From the NCBI RefSeq assembly GCF_009923995.1, contig NZ_RFSK01000049.1, positions 1 to 47,837 on the forward strand: DNA of 47,837 nt, read 5' to 3'. Numbering within the stretch: position 1 is the stretch's first letter; every line of letters begins with the position of its first letter. Position numbers and translations under genes: made by a program. The notes under the pieces were generated by a model. The model was given only the letters and a program-made list of their open reading frames with translations, ran no database searches and was not told where the DNA came from. Shown in pieces: positions 17,638 through 25,581 of the stretch. This DNA comes from Janthinobacterium sp. GTDB lineage: Bacteria; Pseudomonadota; Gammaproteobacteria; Burkholderiales; Burkholderiaceae_D.

Positions 17638-19020
17638 ATGACGGTCAATGATATACCCCTGATTTCGTTTTTCCAGCGCATCCTCGATCCCTTGATCATC
17701 ATGGGCACGCTGTATCTGCTCTCCGTGCTGTCCGGCGCGCCGTTTACGGGATATTCGCTGGTGTTGATGATCCTGGCGTTTTTCATTTCCTCGTCCGTGT
17801 TCCAGTATGTGGACCCCTACCGCACCTGGCGCAGCGGCCGGATGCTGGCCTACGCCCGCGATGTCTTCGTCAGCTGGGGCATCACGGCGCTGATCCTCGT
17901 CTTCCTGGGCTCGGCGACGGGACTGGCGTTCCATTTTGACCGTGATCTGGTGCTGGCCTGGTTCCTGCTGACGCCCTTCATCCTGCTGCTCAGCCATCTT
18001 GCCGCACGGCGCATGGTGGCCGACCCCGGCCGGGACAGCGAAGTGCGCTCCGTCGTCATCATCGGCGCCAATGCTGCCAGCCTGAAATTTGCCGCCACCG
18101 TGGAACGCAACCCGAATCTGTTCATGAGCGTGCGCGGCTTCTTCGACGACCGCACGGACGACCGCTGGCCGGAAAAGATGCGCGAACCCATGCTGGGCAA
18201 AATGGCCGACATCGCGGCCTATGTGCGCGAACACAATATCAAGATGATATTCATCAGCCAGCCCATTTCGGCCCAGCCGCGCATCCGCAAGATGCTCGAT
18301 GAATTGCAGGATACGACGGCATCCGTGTACTTCCTGCCGGACATTTACATCTTCGACCTGATGCAGGCGCGTTTCGACAATGTGGGCGGCATGCCCGTCA
18401 TCGCCATCCGCGAATCGCCGTTCACGGGCTTTAACAGCATGGTCAAGCGGGGCAGCGATATCGTGCTGGGCCTGCTGATCCAGATCATGCTGTTGCCCGT
18501 CATGCTGGTGATCGCCATCGCCGTCAAGATGACTTCGAAGGGGCCCGTGATTTTCCGCCAGCGCCGCTACGGCCTGTATGGCGAGGAAATCATCGTGTAC
18601 AAATTCCGTTCCATGACGGTCAGCGAGGATGGCGACAAGGTGGTGCAGGCCACCAAGGATGACCAGCGCGTGACGCGCATCGGCGGCTTCCTGCGCCGCA
18701 GTTCGCTCGACGAGTTGCCGCAGTTCATCAACGTGCTGCAGGGGCGCATGAGCATCGTGGGACCGCGCCCCCACGCCGTGGCGCATAACGAGCAGTACCG
18801 CAAGCTGATCAAGGGCTACATGCTGCGCCACAAGGTCAAGCCGGGCATTACGGGCTGGGCCCAGGTGAACGGCTTGCGCGGCGAGACGGAAACGCTCGAC
18901 AAGATGGAGGCGCGTATCCATTTCGACCTCGATTACCTGCGCAACTGGTCGCTGTGGCTGGACTTGTGGATCATCTTGCGCACCGTCAAGGTGGTGCTCA
19001 AGCGCGACAATGCGCATTGA
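17638..19020 (+). CDS. Undecaprenyl-phosphate glucose/galactose phosphotransferase (WcaJ-like)
   Basis: A 460-residue polyprenyl-phosphate hexose-1-phosphate transferase. It has four N-terminal membrane segments (to ~125), a nucleotide-binding-like central region (VVIIGANAASLKF), a fifth membrane segment, and the cytosolic catalytic domain. Catalytic-domain motifs are KRGSDIVLG, FRQRRYGLYGEE, KFRSM, RRSSLDELPQF and GPRPH, with C-terminal KPGITGWAQVNGLRGET. It loads the first sugar phosphate on undecaprenyl phosphate to begin each EPS repeat. Its neighbours epsL and epsD-epsI support this. The sugar (glucose or galactose) cannot be told from sequence. It ends the first EPS segment; a large non-coding gap follows. 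Confidence 0.93.
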   Translation: MTVNDIPLISFFQRILDPLIIMGTLYLLSVLSGAPFTGYSLVLMILAFFISSSVFQYVDPYRTWRSGRMLAYARDVFVSWGITALILVFLGSATGLAFHFDRDLVLAWFLLTPFILLLSHLAARRMVADPGRDSEVRSVVIIGANAASLKFAATVERNPNLFMSVRGFFDDRTDDRWPEKMREPMLGKMADIAAYVREHNIKMIFISQPISAQPRIRKMLDELQDTTASVYFLPDIYIFDLMQARFDNVGGMPVIAIRESPFTGFNSMVKRGSDIVLGLLIQIMLLPVMLVIAIAVKMTSKGPVIFRQRRYGLYGEEIIVYKFRSMTVSEDGDKVVQATKDDQRVTRIGGFLRRSSLDELPQFINVLQGRMSIVGPRPHAVAHNEQYRKLIKGYMLRHKVKPGITGWAQVNGLRGETETLDKMEARIHFDLDYLRNWSLWLDLWIILRTVKVVLKRDNAH

Positions 19021-19673
19021 CCGCGGGCGTCGTGGCTGCGCCGGCAACAGCGGACTTGAATATTTTTTGCAGTGAATTAATAAGCGTTAAAATGACGCAA
19101 TCATGCGAGGTATCAACGGTCCGGCTTCCGATGCCGGCTGAACAATGATGCGACGAGCCCTGAAACCAGATGAGCTACCTCCTGCGGCATGGCATGCACG
19201 CCTTCCGGGCACGCGCGCCCGGCGGCTGGCGCGATGCTTGCCCCCGCCGGGGCATGGTCCGGCTGGCAGGGCAGGCGAGCGCCTTGCAGGACATGATGAC
19301 ACCAGAGGTCCGGCCCCATCCCCGCCGCTCTGCCGGAACGCTGTGCGCCCTGAATGTTGTGCAGTGTGAAGGCAGGACGCGCCTTCACTTAAAATGTTGC
19401 AACTTAAAAACTATTTTTTGAAGTGCCCTTGCAGCATCAGTGTTTCTGTCGAAACAGTTGTTTTTAAGACCTCTTAATAGTTTTTTAAGCAAATAGTTTC
19501 CTAGCAAGCTAGTACAATGTGTATCATATTTATAATATTGACAATGATGTGGCCCGCAGCCCATAATTTCAATCGAAATCTGTGTTTTTTGACAATATCT
19601 TGTTGTTAAGTGCGTTATCATCAAGATCACAAAAATATCGGCAGATTTCCTTACATGAATCGAAGGAGTTATT
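19021..19673. other. 653-base non-coding region before epsD
   Basis: No supported gene was found. The left ~360 bases are GC-rich with several short inverted repeats (e.g. CCGGC/GCCGG near 19122-19138). The right ~290 bases are very AT-rich and hold promoter-like elements. Direct signs there are CTAGC-AA-GCTAG at 19501-19512 next to TACAAT, TATAAT at 19531-19536, and two perfect TTGACA hexamers at 19538-19543 and 19589-19594. The size and AT step suggest a heavily regulated leader or promoter for the epsD-to-GT operon. Open frames here have no family character. Confidence 0.7.
19538..19567 (+). promoter_or_regulatory. Probable promoter of the epsDEFG-xrtB operon
   Basis: A consensus -35 TTGACA (19538-19543) is followed after 18 bp by CATAAT (19562-19567, 5/6). 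It implies a leader of about 100 bases before epsD. An upstream dyad, CTAGC-AA-GCTAG (19501-19512), is a candidate activator or repressor site. A second TTGACA at 19589-19594 has no equally good -10. Confidence 0.6.
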
Positions 19674-20663
19674 TTGAACCAACCGCAAATCGCCCGTTTG
19701 TCCTCGAGCAAGCCAGCCCTGAATTCGCGCCTGCTGTGCGCTGGCCTGGTCTTGCTGGCCGCTGCAGGATTGTCTGCCTGCGGCAATAAAGAAAAGAAGC
19801 CCGGCCAGGCGCTGGCGAGCGTGAATGGGGAAGAAATTACCGTTCTGCAACTGAATGAAGAAATGCAGCGCGCCAACGTGCAGGCGCCGCAGCAGGAAGC
19901 GGCCAGCAAGCAGTTGCTGGAATCGCTGATCGACCGCCAGCTGCTGCAGAACGAGGCCGCCAAGGACAAGACGGACCGCGATCCCAAAGTGGTGCAGGCG
20001 ATCGAACGGGCCAAGGCGCTGATCGTCGCGCAAGCCTACATGCAGAAGCGTATCGGCACCATTGCCCGTCCTACCAAGCAGGAAGTGGAAGAGTACTTCC
20101 ACAAGAATCCGCAGTTTTTCAGCGAGCGCAAGCAGTTTGACATGCGCGAACTGGTGATCGCCAGCGCCGACATGAACGACCAGCTGAAGGCGGCCATGGA
20201 CAGCGCCAAGACGCTCGACGACGTGGCGGCCTGGCTCGACACGCACAAGGTCAAGTATGCCCGCACCCAGCTGTCGCGCACCAGCGCCGACCTGGCGCCC
20301 GAGCTGAGCGCGAAGTTGCTGTCCATGCCGAAGGGGCAGCTGTTCATCATCCGCGAGGGCGACCGTACCCTGCTCATTTCCCTGGCCGACATCCGCGACA
20401 ATCCCGTGACCCTGGCGCAGGCCGCGCCGCAGATTGAACAGTTCCTGTTCAACAAGAAAAACAAGGATGCCGCCGACGCCGAGCTGAAGCGCCTGCGCGC
20501 TGCCGCCAAGATCGAATACCTGGGCAAGGATGCCGCCCCGGCTGCCGCGTCGGCAGCGGCCAGTGGCGCGGCGCCGGCGCCGGTGCCAGCGCCGGCCGCT
20601 CCGCCTGCGGCTGCACAGAGTTCGTCGGAAGCAAATGATCGTGGCGTTGCTGGCTTGAAGTAA
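19674..20663 (+). CDS. epsD: EpsD-family lipoprotein, peptidyl-prolyl cis-trans isomerase-like
   Basis: A 329-residue predicted lipoprotein with a lipobox GLSAC (Cys36). The start is TTG at 19674, preceded by GAAGGAG with 5-base spacing; no in-frame ATG gives a signal peptide. The SurA/PrsA-type region spans ~45-280 (LASVNGEEITVLQLNEEM, LESLIDRQLLQNEA, VEEYFHKNPQFFSERKQF). The C-terminal ~45 residues are an Ala/Pro-rich low-complexity tail. EpsD proteins occur in exosortase-type EPS operons and probably help fold outer-membrane or periplasmic EPS export parts. The parvulin core is weakly conserved, so isomerase activity is not certain. It is first in the operon epsD-epsE-epsF-epsG-xrtB-epsI. 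Confidence 0.88.
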   Translation: MNQPQIARLSSSKPALNSRLLCAGLVLLAAAGLSACGNKEKKPGQALASVNGEEITVLQLNEEMQRANVQAPQQEAASKQLLESLIDRQLLQNEAAKDKTDRDPKVVQAIERAKALIVAQAYMQKRIGTIARPTKQEVEEYFHKNPQFFSERKQFDMRELVIASADMNDQLKAAMDSAKTLDDVAAWLDTHKVKYARTQLSRTSADLAPELSAKLLSMPKGQLFIIREGDRTLLISLADIRDNPVTLAQAAPQIEQFLFNKKNKDAADAELKRLRAAAKIEYLGKDAAPAAASAAASGAAPAPVPAPAAPPAAAQSSSEANDRGVAGLK

Positions 20664-20709
20664 GTCGCAGCATTTTAAGTAAGTAATTCATCAATGGAAT
20701 AAGCGAATC

Positions 20710-21498
20710 ATGAAACGACTTCTGATGTGGTGCATGGCCACCCTGTTGCTGCTGAGCGCCGGTATCGCCGGCGCTGCCGATGTCCAGCTGGGCGCCGGCG
20801 ACGTGCTGAAAATTTCCGTCTATGGCAATCCCGACCTGGCGCTCGAGACGCGCGTCAGCGAAGCGGGCGAGATCACCTTCCCCCTGGTGGGCAACGTGGC
20901 CCTGGGCGGCCTGTCCGTGTCGGCGGCGGAGAAAAAACTGGGCGGCCTGCTGGAAAGCGGCGGTTTCCTGCGCAAGGCGCAGGTCAACATCATCGTGACC
21001 CAGCTGCAAAGCCAGCAGGTATCCGTGCTGGGCCAGGTCAACCGTCCTGGACGCTATCCCATCGAAGGCAAGCGCAGCCTGATGGACATGCTGGCGATGG
21101 CTGGCGGCGTCAGCCCGGATGGCGGCGACACGGTCAGCCTGATCCGCAAGCGCAACGGCAAGACGACGCGTGAAATCATCGACATCATCGACATGGTGCG
21201 CTCGGCCGACCTGAACCGCGACCTGGACGTGGCCGGCAACGACGTGATCTTTGTCGAACGCGCGCCGCGCTTTTATATCTACGGCGAAGTGCAGCGCCCG
21301 GGTGCTTTCCGCCTCGAGCGTTCCATGACGGTGCTGCAGGCGCTGTCCGTCGGTGGCGGCCTGACGCCGCGCGGCACGGAACGGGGCATCCGCATCAAGC
21401 GCCGCGACGAGGCCGGCAAGCTGCAGGTCATCAACGCCAAGCATGATGATCTGTTGCAAGTCGACGATATGGTGTACGTGCAGGAAAGCCTGTTTTAA
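20710..21498 (+). CDS. epsE: Polysaccharide export protein EpsE (Wza-like, periplasmic/outer-membrane)
   Basis: A 262-residue protein with a cleavable signal peptide (residues 1-22, AGA-AD) and no lipobox cysteine. The poly-export domain begins VQLGAGDVLKISVYGNPDL; two SLBB domains follow (VSVLGQVNRPGRYPIEGKRS and FYIYGEVQRPGAFRLERS). It lacks the C-terminal transmembrane helix of E. coli Wza, as is usual in this family, so the outer-membrane channel may depend on another protein such as EpsL. It lies 46 bases after epsD and 62 before epsF. Confidence 0.93.
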   Translation: MKRLLMWCMATLLLLSAGIAGAADVQLGAGDVLKISVYGNPDLALETRVSEAGEITFPLVGNVALGGLSVSAAEKKLGGLLESGGFLRKAQVNIIVTQLQSQQVSVLGQVNRPGRYPIEGKRSLMDMLAMAGGVSPDGGDTVSLIRKRNGKTTREIIDIIDMVRSADLNRDLDVAGNDVIFVERAPRFYIYGEVQRPGAFRLERSMTVLQALSVGGGLTPRGTERGIRIKRRDEAGKLQVINAKHDDLLQVDDMVYVQESLF

Positions 21499-21560
21499 GC
21501 CAGTGTCCGTATCTTTCCGGCGCAAGCCGGATGTTTTTCATTCTGTGTTGAGGTTTCCCC

Positions 21561-22976
21561 ATGAATTTGTCACAGCTCCTACTGATCCTGCGTGCGCACA
21601 AGAAATTGATCTTGATCACACTGCTGGTTACTGTCCTCGGCACGCTGTCGATCAGTTTGCTATTGCCTAAAACATACAAGGCGACAAGTTCGTTGCTCTT
21701 GAACTACAAAGGCGTCGATCCCCTGACGGGCCTGGCCATGCCGGGCCAGCTGTTGCCCGGTTTCATGGCGACGCAGATCGACATCATCAGCAGCAAGAAT
21801 GTTGCCCTGCGCGTCGTCGACCATCTGAAGCTGGCCGAAAGCCCGGCCGTCATCGCGCAATTCAACGAGGCGACGGAAGGCAAGGGCGGCACCGTGCGCG
21901 ACTGGCTGGCCGACCTGCTGCTGAAAAAGGTGGAGATCGTCCCGTCGCGCGAAAGCAGCGTGGTCGACATCAGCTTCAAGGGCAGCGATCCGCAATTCGT
22001 GGCGGCCGTGGCGAATGCCTTTGCTGACGAATATCAAAAAACCAGCATCCAGCTGAAGGTCGATCCGATGCGCCGCGTGTCGACGTATTTCAGCGAACAG
22101 ACCAAGTTGCTTCGCGATAACCTGGAAGTGGCGCAAAGCAAGCTGTCCAAGTATCAGCAGGACAACGGCATCGTCAGCGTCGACAACCGCCTCGACGTCG
22201 AGTCGAACCGCCTGAACGACTTGTCGGCACAGCTGGTCATGGCCCAGGGACAGTCGATGGAAGCGTCGTCGCGCCAGCGCATGGCGCAGGGCAGCGATGG
22301 CCTGGCGTCGCCGGACGTGTCGTCCAATCCGCTGATCCAGAACCTGAAGATAGGCCTGGGCAATGCCGAAGGCAAACTGGCGGAAATCGCCCAGCGTCTG
22401 GGCCGCAACCATCCCCAGTACGAGAGCGCCAAGGCGGAAGTGGACAAGCTGCGCGCCGACCTGCGTGAACAGCTGGCCAATACGTCCAGCAGCGTCGGCA
22501 ACAATGCGCAGATCATGCAGCAGCGCGAAGCGGCAGTGCGCGCCGCCCTGCAGGCGCAAAAGGCCAAGGTGCTGGAACTGAACCGTACCCGCGACGAGAT
22601 GGGCGTGCTGATGAAGGATGTCGAAAGCGCCCAGCGCGCCTTCGACGTGACGTCGCAGCGCCTGTCGCAGACGCGCATCGAGGGCCAGGCCGAGCAGTCG
22701 GACATTTCCGTGCTCAATCCGGCCGTCCCGCCGATCGAGCCATCCGGTCCCCGCGTGCTGCTCAATACCCTGCTGTCGATTTTCCTCGGCACCTTGCTGG
22801 GCGTGGGCCTGGCCATCGTGATCGAGATGCTGTATCGCCGCGTGCGTTCGGAAGCTGACCTGCAAGAAACGCTGCAGATTCCCGTCTTCGGCGCCATCGA
22901 CTGGAACGCCAGCAAGTCGCCGCGCAAAAAAGGTGGGTTGAACGGCATCCTGCCGCGCCGCCTGCGCTTACGTTAA
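21561..22976 (+). CDS. epsF: Chain-length determinant protein EpsF (Wzz/Wzc N-terminal type)
   Basis: A polysaccharide co-polymerase of 471 residues. It has an N-terminal membrane segment (~17-38), a long periplasmic coiled-coil region (~170-390), the Pro/Gly segment LNPAVPPIEPSGPR, and a second membrane helix (~405-425) with a short basic cytoplasmic end. It has no kinase domain; the separate EpsG next to it (2-base gap) takes that place. EpsF would set polymer length and bridge to EpsE. Length and layout match the exosortase-locus family. Confidence 0.93.
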   Translation: MNLSQLLLILRAHKKLILITLLVTVLGTLSISLLLPKTYKATSSLLLNYKGVDPLTGLAMPGQLLPGFMATQIDIISSKNVALRVVDHLKLAESPAVIAQFNEATEGKGGTVRDWLADLLLKKVEIVPSRESSVVDISFKGSDPQFVAAVANAFADEYQKTSIQLKVDPMRRVSTYFSEQTKLLRDNLEVAQSKLSKYQQDNGIVSVDNRLDVESNRLNDLSAQLVMAQGQSMEASSRQRMAQGSDGLASPDVSSNPLIQNLKIGLGNAEGKLAEIAQRLGRNHPQYESAKAEVDKLRADLREQLANTSSSVGNNAQIMQQREAAVRAALQAQKAKVLELNRTRDEMGVLMKDVESAQRAFDVTSQRLSQTRIEGQAEQSDISVLNPAVPPIEPSGPRVLLNTLLSIFLGTLLGVGLAIVIEMLYRRVRSEADLQETLQIPVFGAIDWNASKSPRKKGGLNGILPRRLRLR

Positions 22977-22978
22977 AC

Positions 22979-23866
22979 ATGGATAAGATGATGAACCAAG
23001 CCGCGCTCCCCATTTCGATGAACTCCGTGCCACGTACCGGCGACTCCAGCATTGGCGGTCTGCTGCTCGAGTCGGGCAAGATCACGCCCGAAAACGCCGA
23101 GCGCGTGCTGCGCATGCAAAAAGAACTCGGCATCCGCTTCGGCGAAGCGGCCCTGCGCCTGGGCCTGATCACGGAAGCGGACATCCAGCAAGTGCTGGCG
23201 CGCCAGTTCGACTACCCTTACCTGCAAAAGGGCGAGGGCAAGTATTCGGAACTGCTGGTGGCCGCCTACGAGCCGTTCAGCCCGCAAGTGGAAACGCTGC
23301 GTGCGATCCGCAGCCAGCTCATGCTGCGCTGGTTTGCCCGCGGGCACAAGGCACTGGTGGTGCTGGGCGGCGCGTCGGGCGAGGGCGCCAGCCTGTTTGC
23401 CGCCAACCTGGCCGTCGTGTTTTCGCAGCTGGGCGAGCGTACTCTGCTGGTCGACGCCAACCTGCGCAATCCCCGCCAGCATGAAATTTTCGACGTGCAG
23501 ACGCGCCAGGGCCTGTCCGACGTGCTCGCCGGGCGCGCCCAGCTCGATGCCATCACCAAGGTCGAGTCCTTCGTCGACCTGTCCGTGCTGGGGGCCGGCA
23601 CCTTGCCGCCGAATCCGCAGGAGCTGCTCAGCCGTAGCTCCTTTGCCAACCTGAACACGGAACTCGAGTCGCTGTTCGATATCGTCATCTATGACGTGGC
23701 CGCGTATGCGCTCGGTTCCGATGCCATGGCCATCGCGGCGCGCGCCGGCGGCGTGCTGATCGTGGCCCGCAAGAACCAGTCCCTGTTGAGCGACATCAAC
23801 GCCATGGCCGAGCAGATCGTGCAGAGCGGCGCCAAGGTGGTCGGTTCCGTGATGGTAGATTTCTAA
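22979..23866 (+). CDS. epsG: EpsG, chain-length-determinant tyrosine-kinase-like protein with degenerate P-loop
   Basis: A 295-residue cytoplasmic protein. Residues ~25-82 resemble a GspE/MshE N-terminal domain (LLLESGKITPENAERVL, RLGLITEADIQQVLARQF), followed by a BY-kinase-like ATPase. At the Walker A position it reads GASGEGASLF (131-140), with Ala137 where the P-loop Lys (or Arg in relatives) is expected. The Walker A' Asp pair is also altered (LLVDANLR, Asn161). A Walker B-like VIYDVAA is present. No tyrosine-rich C-terminal tail is seen. Order and spacing (2 bases after epsF, 1 before xrtB) identify it as EpsG. Loss of ATP hydrolysis is inferred; it may act as a non-catalytic partner of EpsF. 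Confidence 0.88.
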   Translation: MDKMMNQAALPISMNSVPRTGDSSIGGLLLESGKITPENAERVLRMQKELGIRFGEAALRLGLITEADIQQVLARQFDYPYLQKGEGKYSELLVAAYEPFSPQVETLRAIRSQLMLRWFARGHKALVVLGGASGEGASLFAANLAVVFSQLGERTLLVDANLRNPRQHEIFDVQTRQGLSDVLAGRAQLDAITKVESFVDLSVLGAGTLPPNPQELLSRSSFANLNTELESLFDIVIYDVAAYALGSDAMAIAARAGGVLIVARKNQSLLSDINAMAEQIVQSGAKVVGSVMVDF

Positions 23867-23867
23867 A

Positions 23868-24773
23868 ATGACGACGCAAGCCAAACGCTGGTCGGGCCTG
23901 AACTTGCAGCAATGCAAGGAATATTTGCCGGAATGGCTGCCGCTGGCCGTCGGCCTGCTGGCCATGTACATTCCGTCGTTCGCCGGCCTGTTTGGCGGCA
24001 TCTGGGCGACGGAAGAGCAGGCGCATGGCCCCATCATCCTGTTCCTGTCGCTGTGGTTGATCTGGCGCAACTGGCCGGACATGCTGGAAAAAACCCGCGG
24101 CAGCGAACCCAGTGCGCTGGGCTGGGTCGTGCTGGCCATCGCCCTGGTGCTGTACGTGCTGGGCCGTTCGCAGCACATCATCGCCTTTGAAATCGGCTCC
24201 TTCATCTGGATGCTGGCCGCGGTGCTGCTGCTGAAGCGGGGCTTGCGCGCCCTGAAGGTGCTGTGGTTTCCCTTTTTCTTCATGCTGTTCATGGTGCCGT
24301 TGCCGGCCCAGCTCGTGATCATGCTGACGATGCCGATGAAGATGGCCGTGTCGTACGTGGTCGAGCACCTGCTGTTCTTTGCCGGCTACCCCATCGCCCG
24401 CACGGGCGTGATCCTGCAGATCGGCCAGTACCAGCTGATGGTGGCCGATGCGTGCGCCGGCCTGCAGACCCTGCTGTCGCTCGAGGCGCTGGGCCTGTTC
24501 TACCTGAATGTCGTGCGCCACACCTCGGCCTTGCGCAATATCGCCCTGGCCATCCTCATCATTCCCATCTCGTTCTCGGCCAACGTCGTGCGCGTCATCG
24601 TGCTGACCCTGATTACCTATTATTTCGGCGATGCGGCGGGGCAGGGCTTCCTGCACGGTTTTGCCGGCATGGTGCTGTTCATTACGGCATTGATCCTGAT
24701 CCTGTCCGCCGACACCCTGTTGCAATGGATCGTTAAATTGCGCGCGCGCAAAGCCTCCGGGAGCCTGGCATGA
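23868..24773 (+). CDS. xrtB: Exosortase B
   Basis: An inner-membrane cysteine transpeptidase-like protein of 301 residues with about eight hydrophobic helices. The exosortase catalytic triad is complete: Cys196 in VADACAGLQ, Arg242 in ANVVRVI and His263 in FLHGFAG. Exosortases recognise the PEP-CTERM tail (VPEP, hydrophobic helix, basic end) and probably cleave and transfer the protein. Likely substrates within the window are the proteins at 9832, 45307, 45940 and the partial one at the right edge. Its start is 1 base after epsG's stop and its stop overlaps epsI by ATGA. The EPS gene order supports the B type. Confidence 0.94.
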   Translation: MTTQAKRWSGLNLQQCKEYLPEWLPLAVGLLAMYIPSFAGLFGGIWATEEQAHGPIILFLSLWLIWRNWPDMLEKTRGSEPSALGWVVLAIALVLYVLGRSQHIIAFEIGSFIWMLAAVLLLKRGLRALKVLWFPFFFMLFMVPLPAQLVIMLTMPMKMAVSYVVEHLLFFAGYPIARTGVILQIGQYQLMVADACAGLQTLLSLEALGLFYLNVVRHTSALRNIALAILIIPISFSANVVRVIVLTLITYYFGDAAGQGFLHGFAGMVLFITALILILSADTLLQWIVKLRARKASGSLA

Positions 24774-25465
24774 AATCGATGACCCATTCCGTCAAGGTCA
24801 GCGTGCTGGCCGGCATCCTCATGGTGGCGTCGGCCGGTCTGGCCAAGCACCTGACGCCCAGCGTGAAGATCGCCGACAGCAAGAGCCAGTTCCAGCTGGC
24901 GGAAATCATCCCCGCCGCGTTTGGCGGCTGGACCATCGACACGAGCATCATTCCCCTGCAGGTCGATCCGGAAACGCAGGCGCGCCTGGACAAGATCTAC
25001 AACCAGACGCTGTCGCGCACGTATATCGATCCGCAGGGAAACCGCGTCATGCTGTCGATCGCCTACGGTGGCGACCAGAGCAGCAACATGGCCGTCCACC
25101 TGCCGGAAGTGTGCTACGGCGCGCAAGGCTTCGAGGTGCAGAAGTCGGGCCGCGGCGAGATCCGCACCGATTACGGTAACTTGCCGGTGAAGCACCTGTA
25201 TGCCATCAACGGTCCGCGCCAGGAGCCGATTACCTACTGGATTACCGTCGGCGACAAGGCGCTCACGCCGGGCCTGGACCAGCGCATGCAGGAATTGCGC
25301 TATGGCTTGAGCGGGGCGATTCCCGACGCCATGCTGGTGCGCGTGTCGACCATCGACAGCGATACCGGTGCCGCCTACGCAGTGCAGGAAGATTTTGTGC
25401 GCGCCATGCTGGCGGGCATGAAGCCGCAGGACCGCGCGCGCATCATCGGCAACTTCCCTGGCTGA
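24770..25465 (+). CDS. epsI: Exosortase-associated protein EpsI
   Basis: A 231-residue protein with one N-terminal hydrophobic segment (signal anchor, residues ~7-25), predicted periplasmic. Family marks are PAAFGGWTID, RTYIDPQGNRVMLSIAYGG, the VHLPEVCYGAQGFEV segment with its conserved Cys, and KHLYAINGPRQEPITYWI. EpsI proteins are encoded directly beside, or fused to, exosortases in EPS loci; their molecular role is not settled. It overlaps xrtB by 4 bases (ATGA), implying coupled translation. Confidence 0.93.
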   Translation: MKSMTHSVKVSVLAGILMVASAGLAKHLTPSVKIADSKSQFQLAEIIPAAFGGWTIDTSIIPLQVDPETQARLDKIYNQTLSRTYIDPQGNRVMLSIAYGGDQSSNMAVHLPEVCYGAQGFEVQKSGRGEIRTDYGNLPVKHLYAINGPRQEPITYWITVGDKALTPGLDQRMQELRYGLSGAIPDAMLVRVSTIDSDTGAAYAVQEDFVRAMLAGMKPQDRARIIGNFPG

Positions 25466-25581
25466 GCGCCGCGCTCCCGGGCGCTGCCGGACGGTGCGGG
25501 GGCATGATATTTTGTCGATAGGAATGACCATTAACTCTCTGTTGCGGCGCCAGTGCGCCTTCACCCGCCCCGTGTCGCGCC

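Noticed and set aside
19115..19195. tRNA-like stretch on the minus strand (GGTAGCTCATCTGGTT followed by a CCGGC stem)
   Set aside because: Only a D-arm-like piece can be matched. No acceptor stem, anticodon arm of proper size or T-loop consensus could be folded.
19145..19421. Overlapping short open frames of 74-83 codons in the epsD upstream gap
   Set aside because: No ribosome site fits, composition is Arg/Pro-rich shadow-like, and no motif or signal peptide is present.
19021..19673. Sigma-54 promoter or c-di-GMP riboswitch before epsD
   Set aside because: No TGGCAC-N5-TTGC-like element and no GEMM consensus core was found by reading; a covariance or profile search would be needed to revive the idea.
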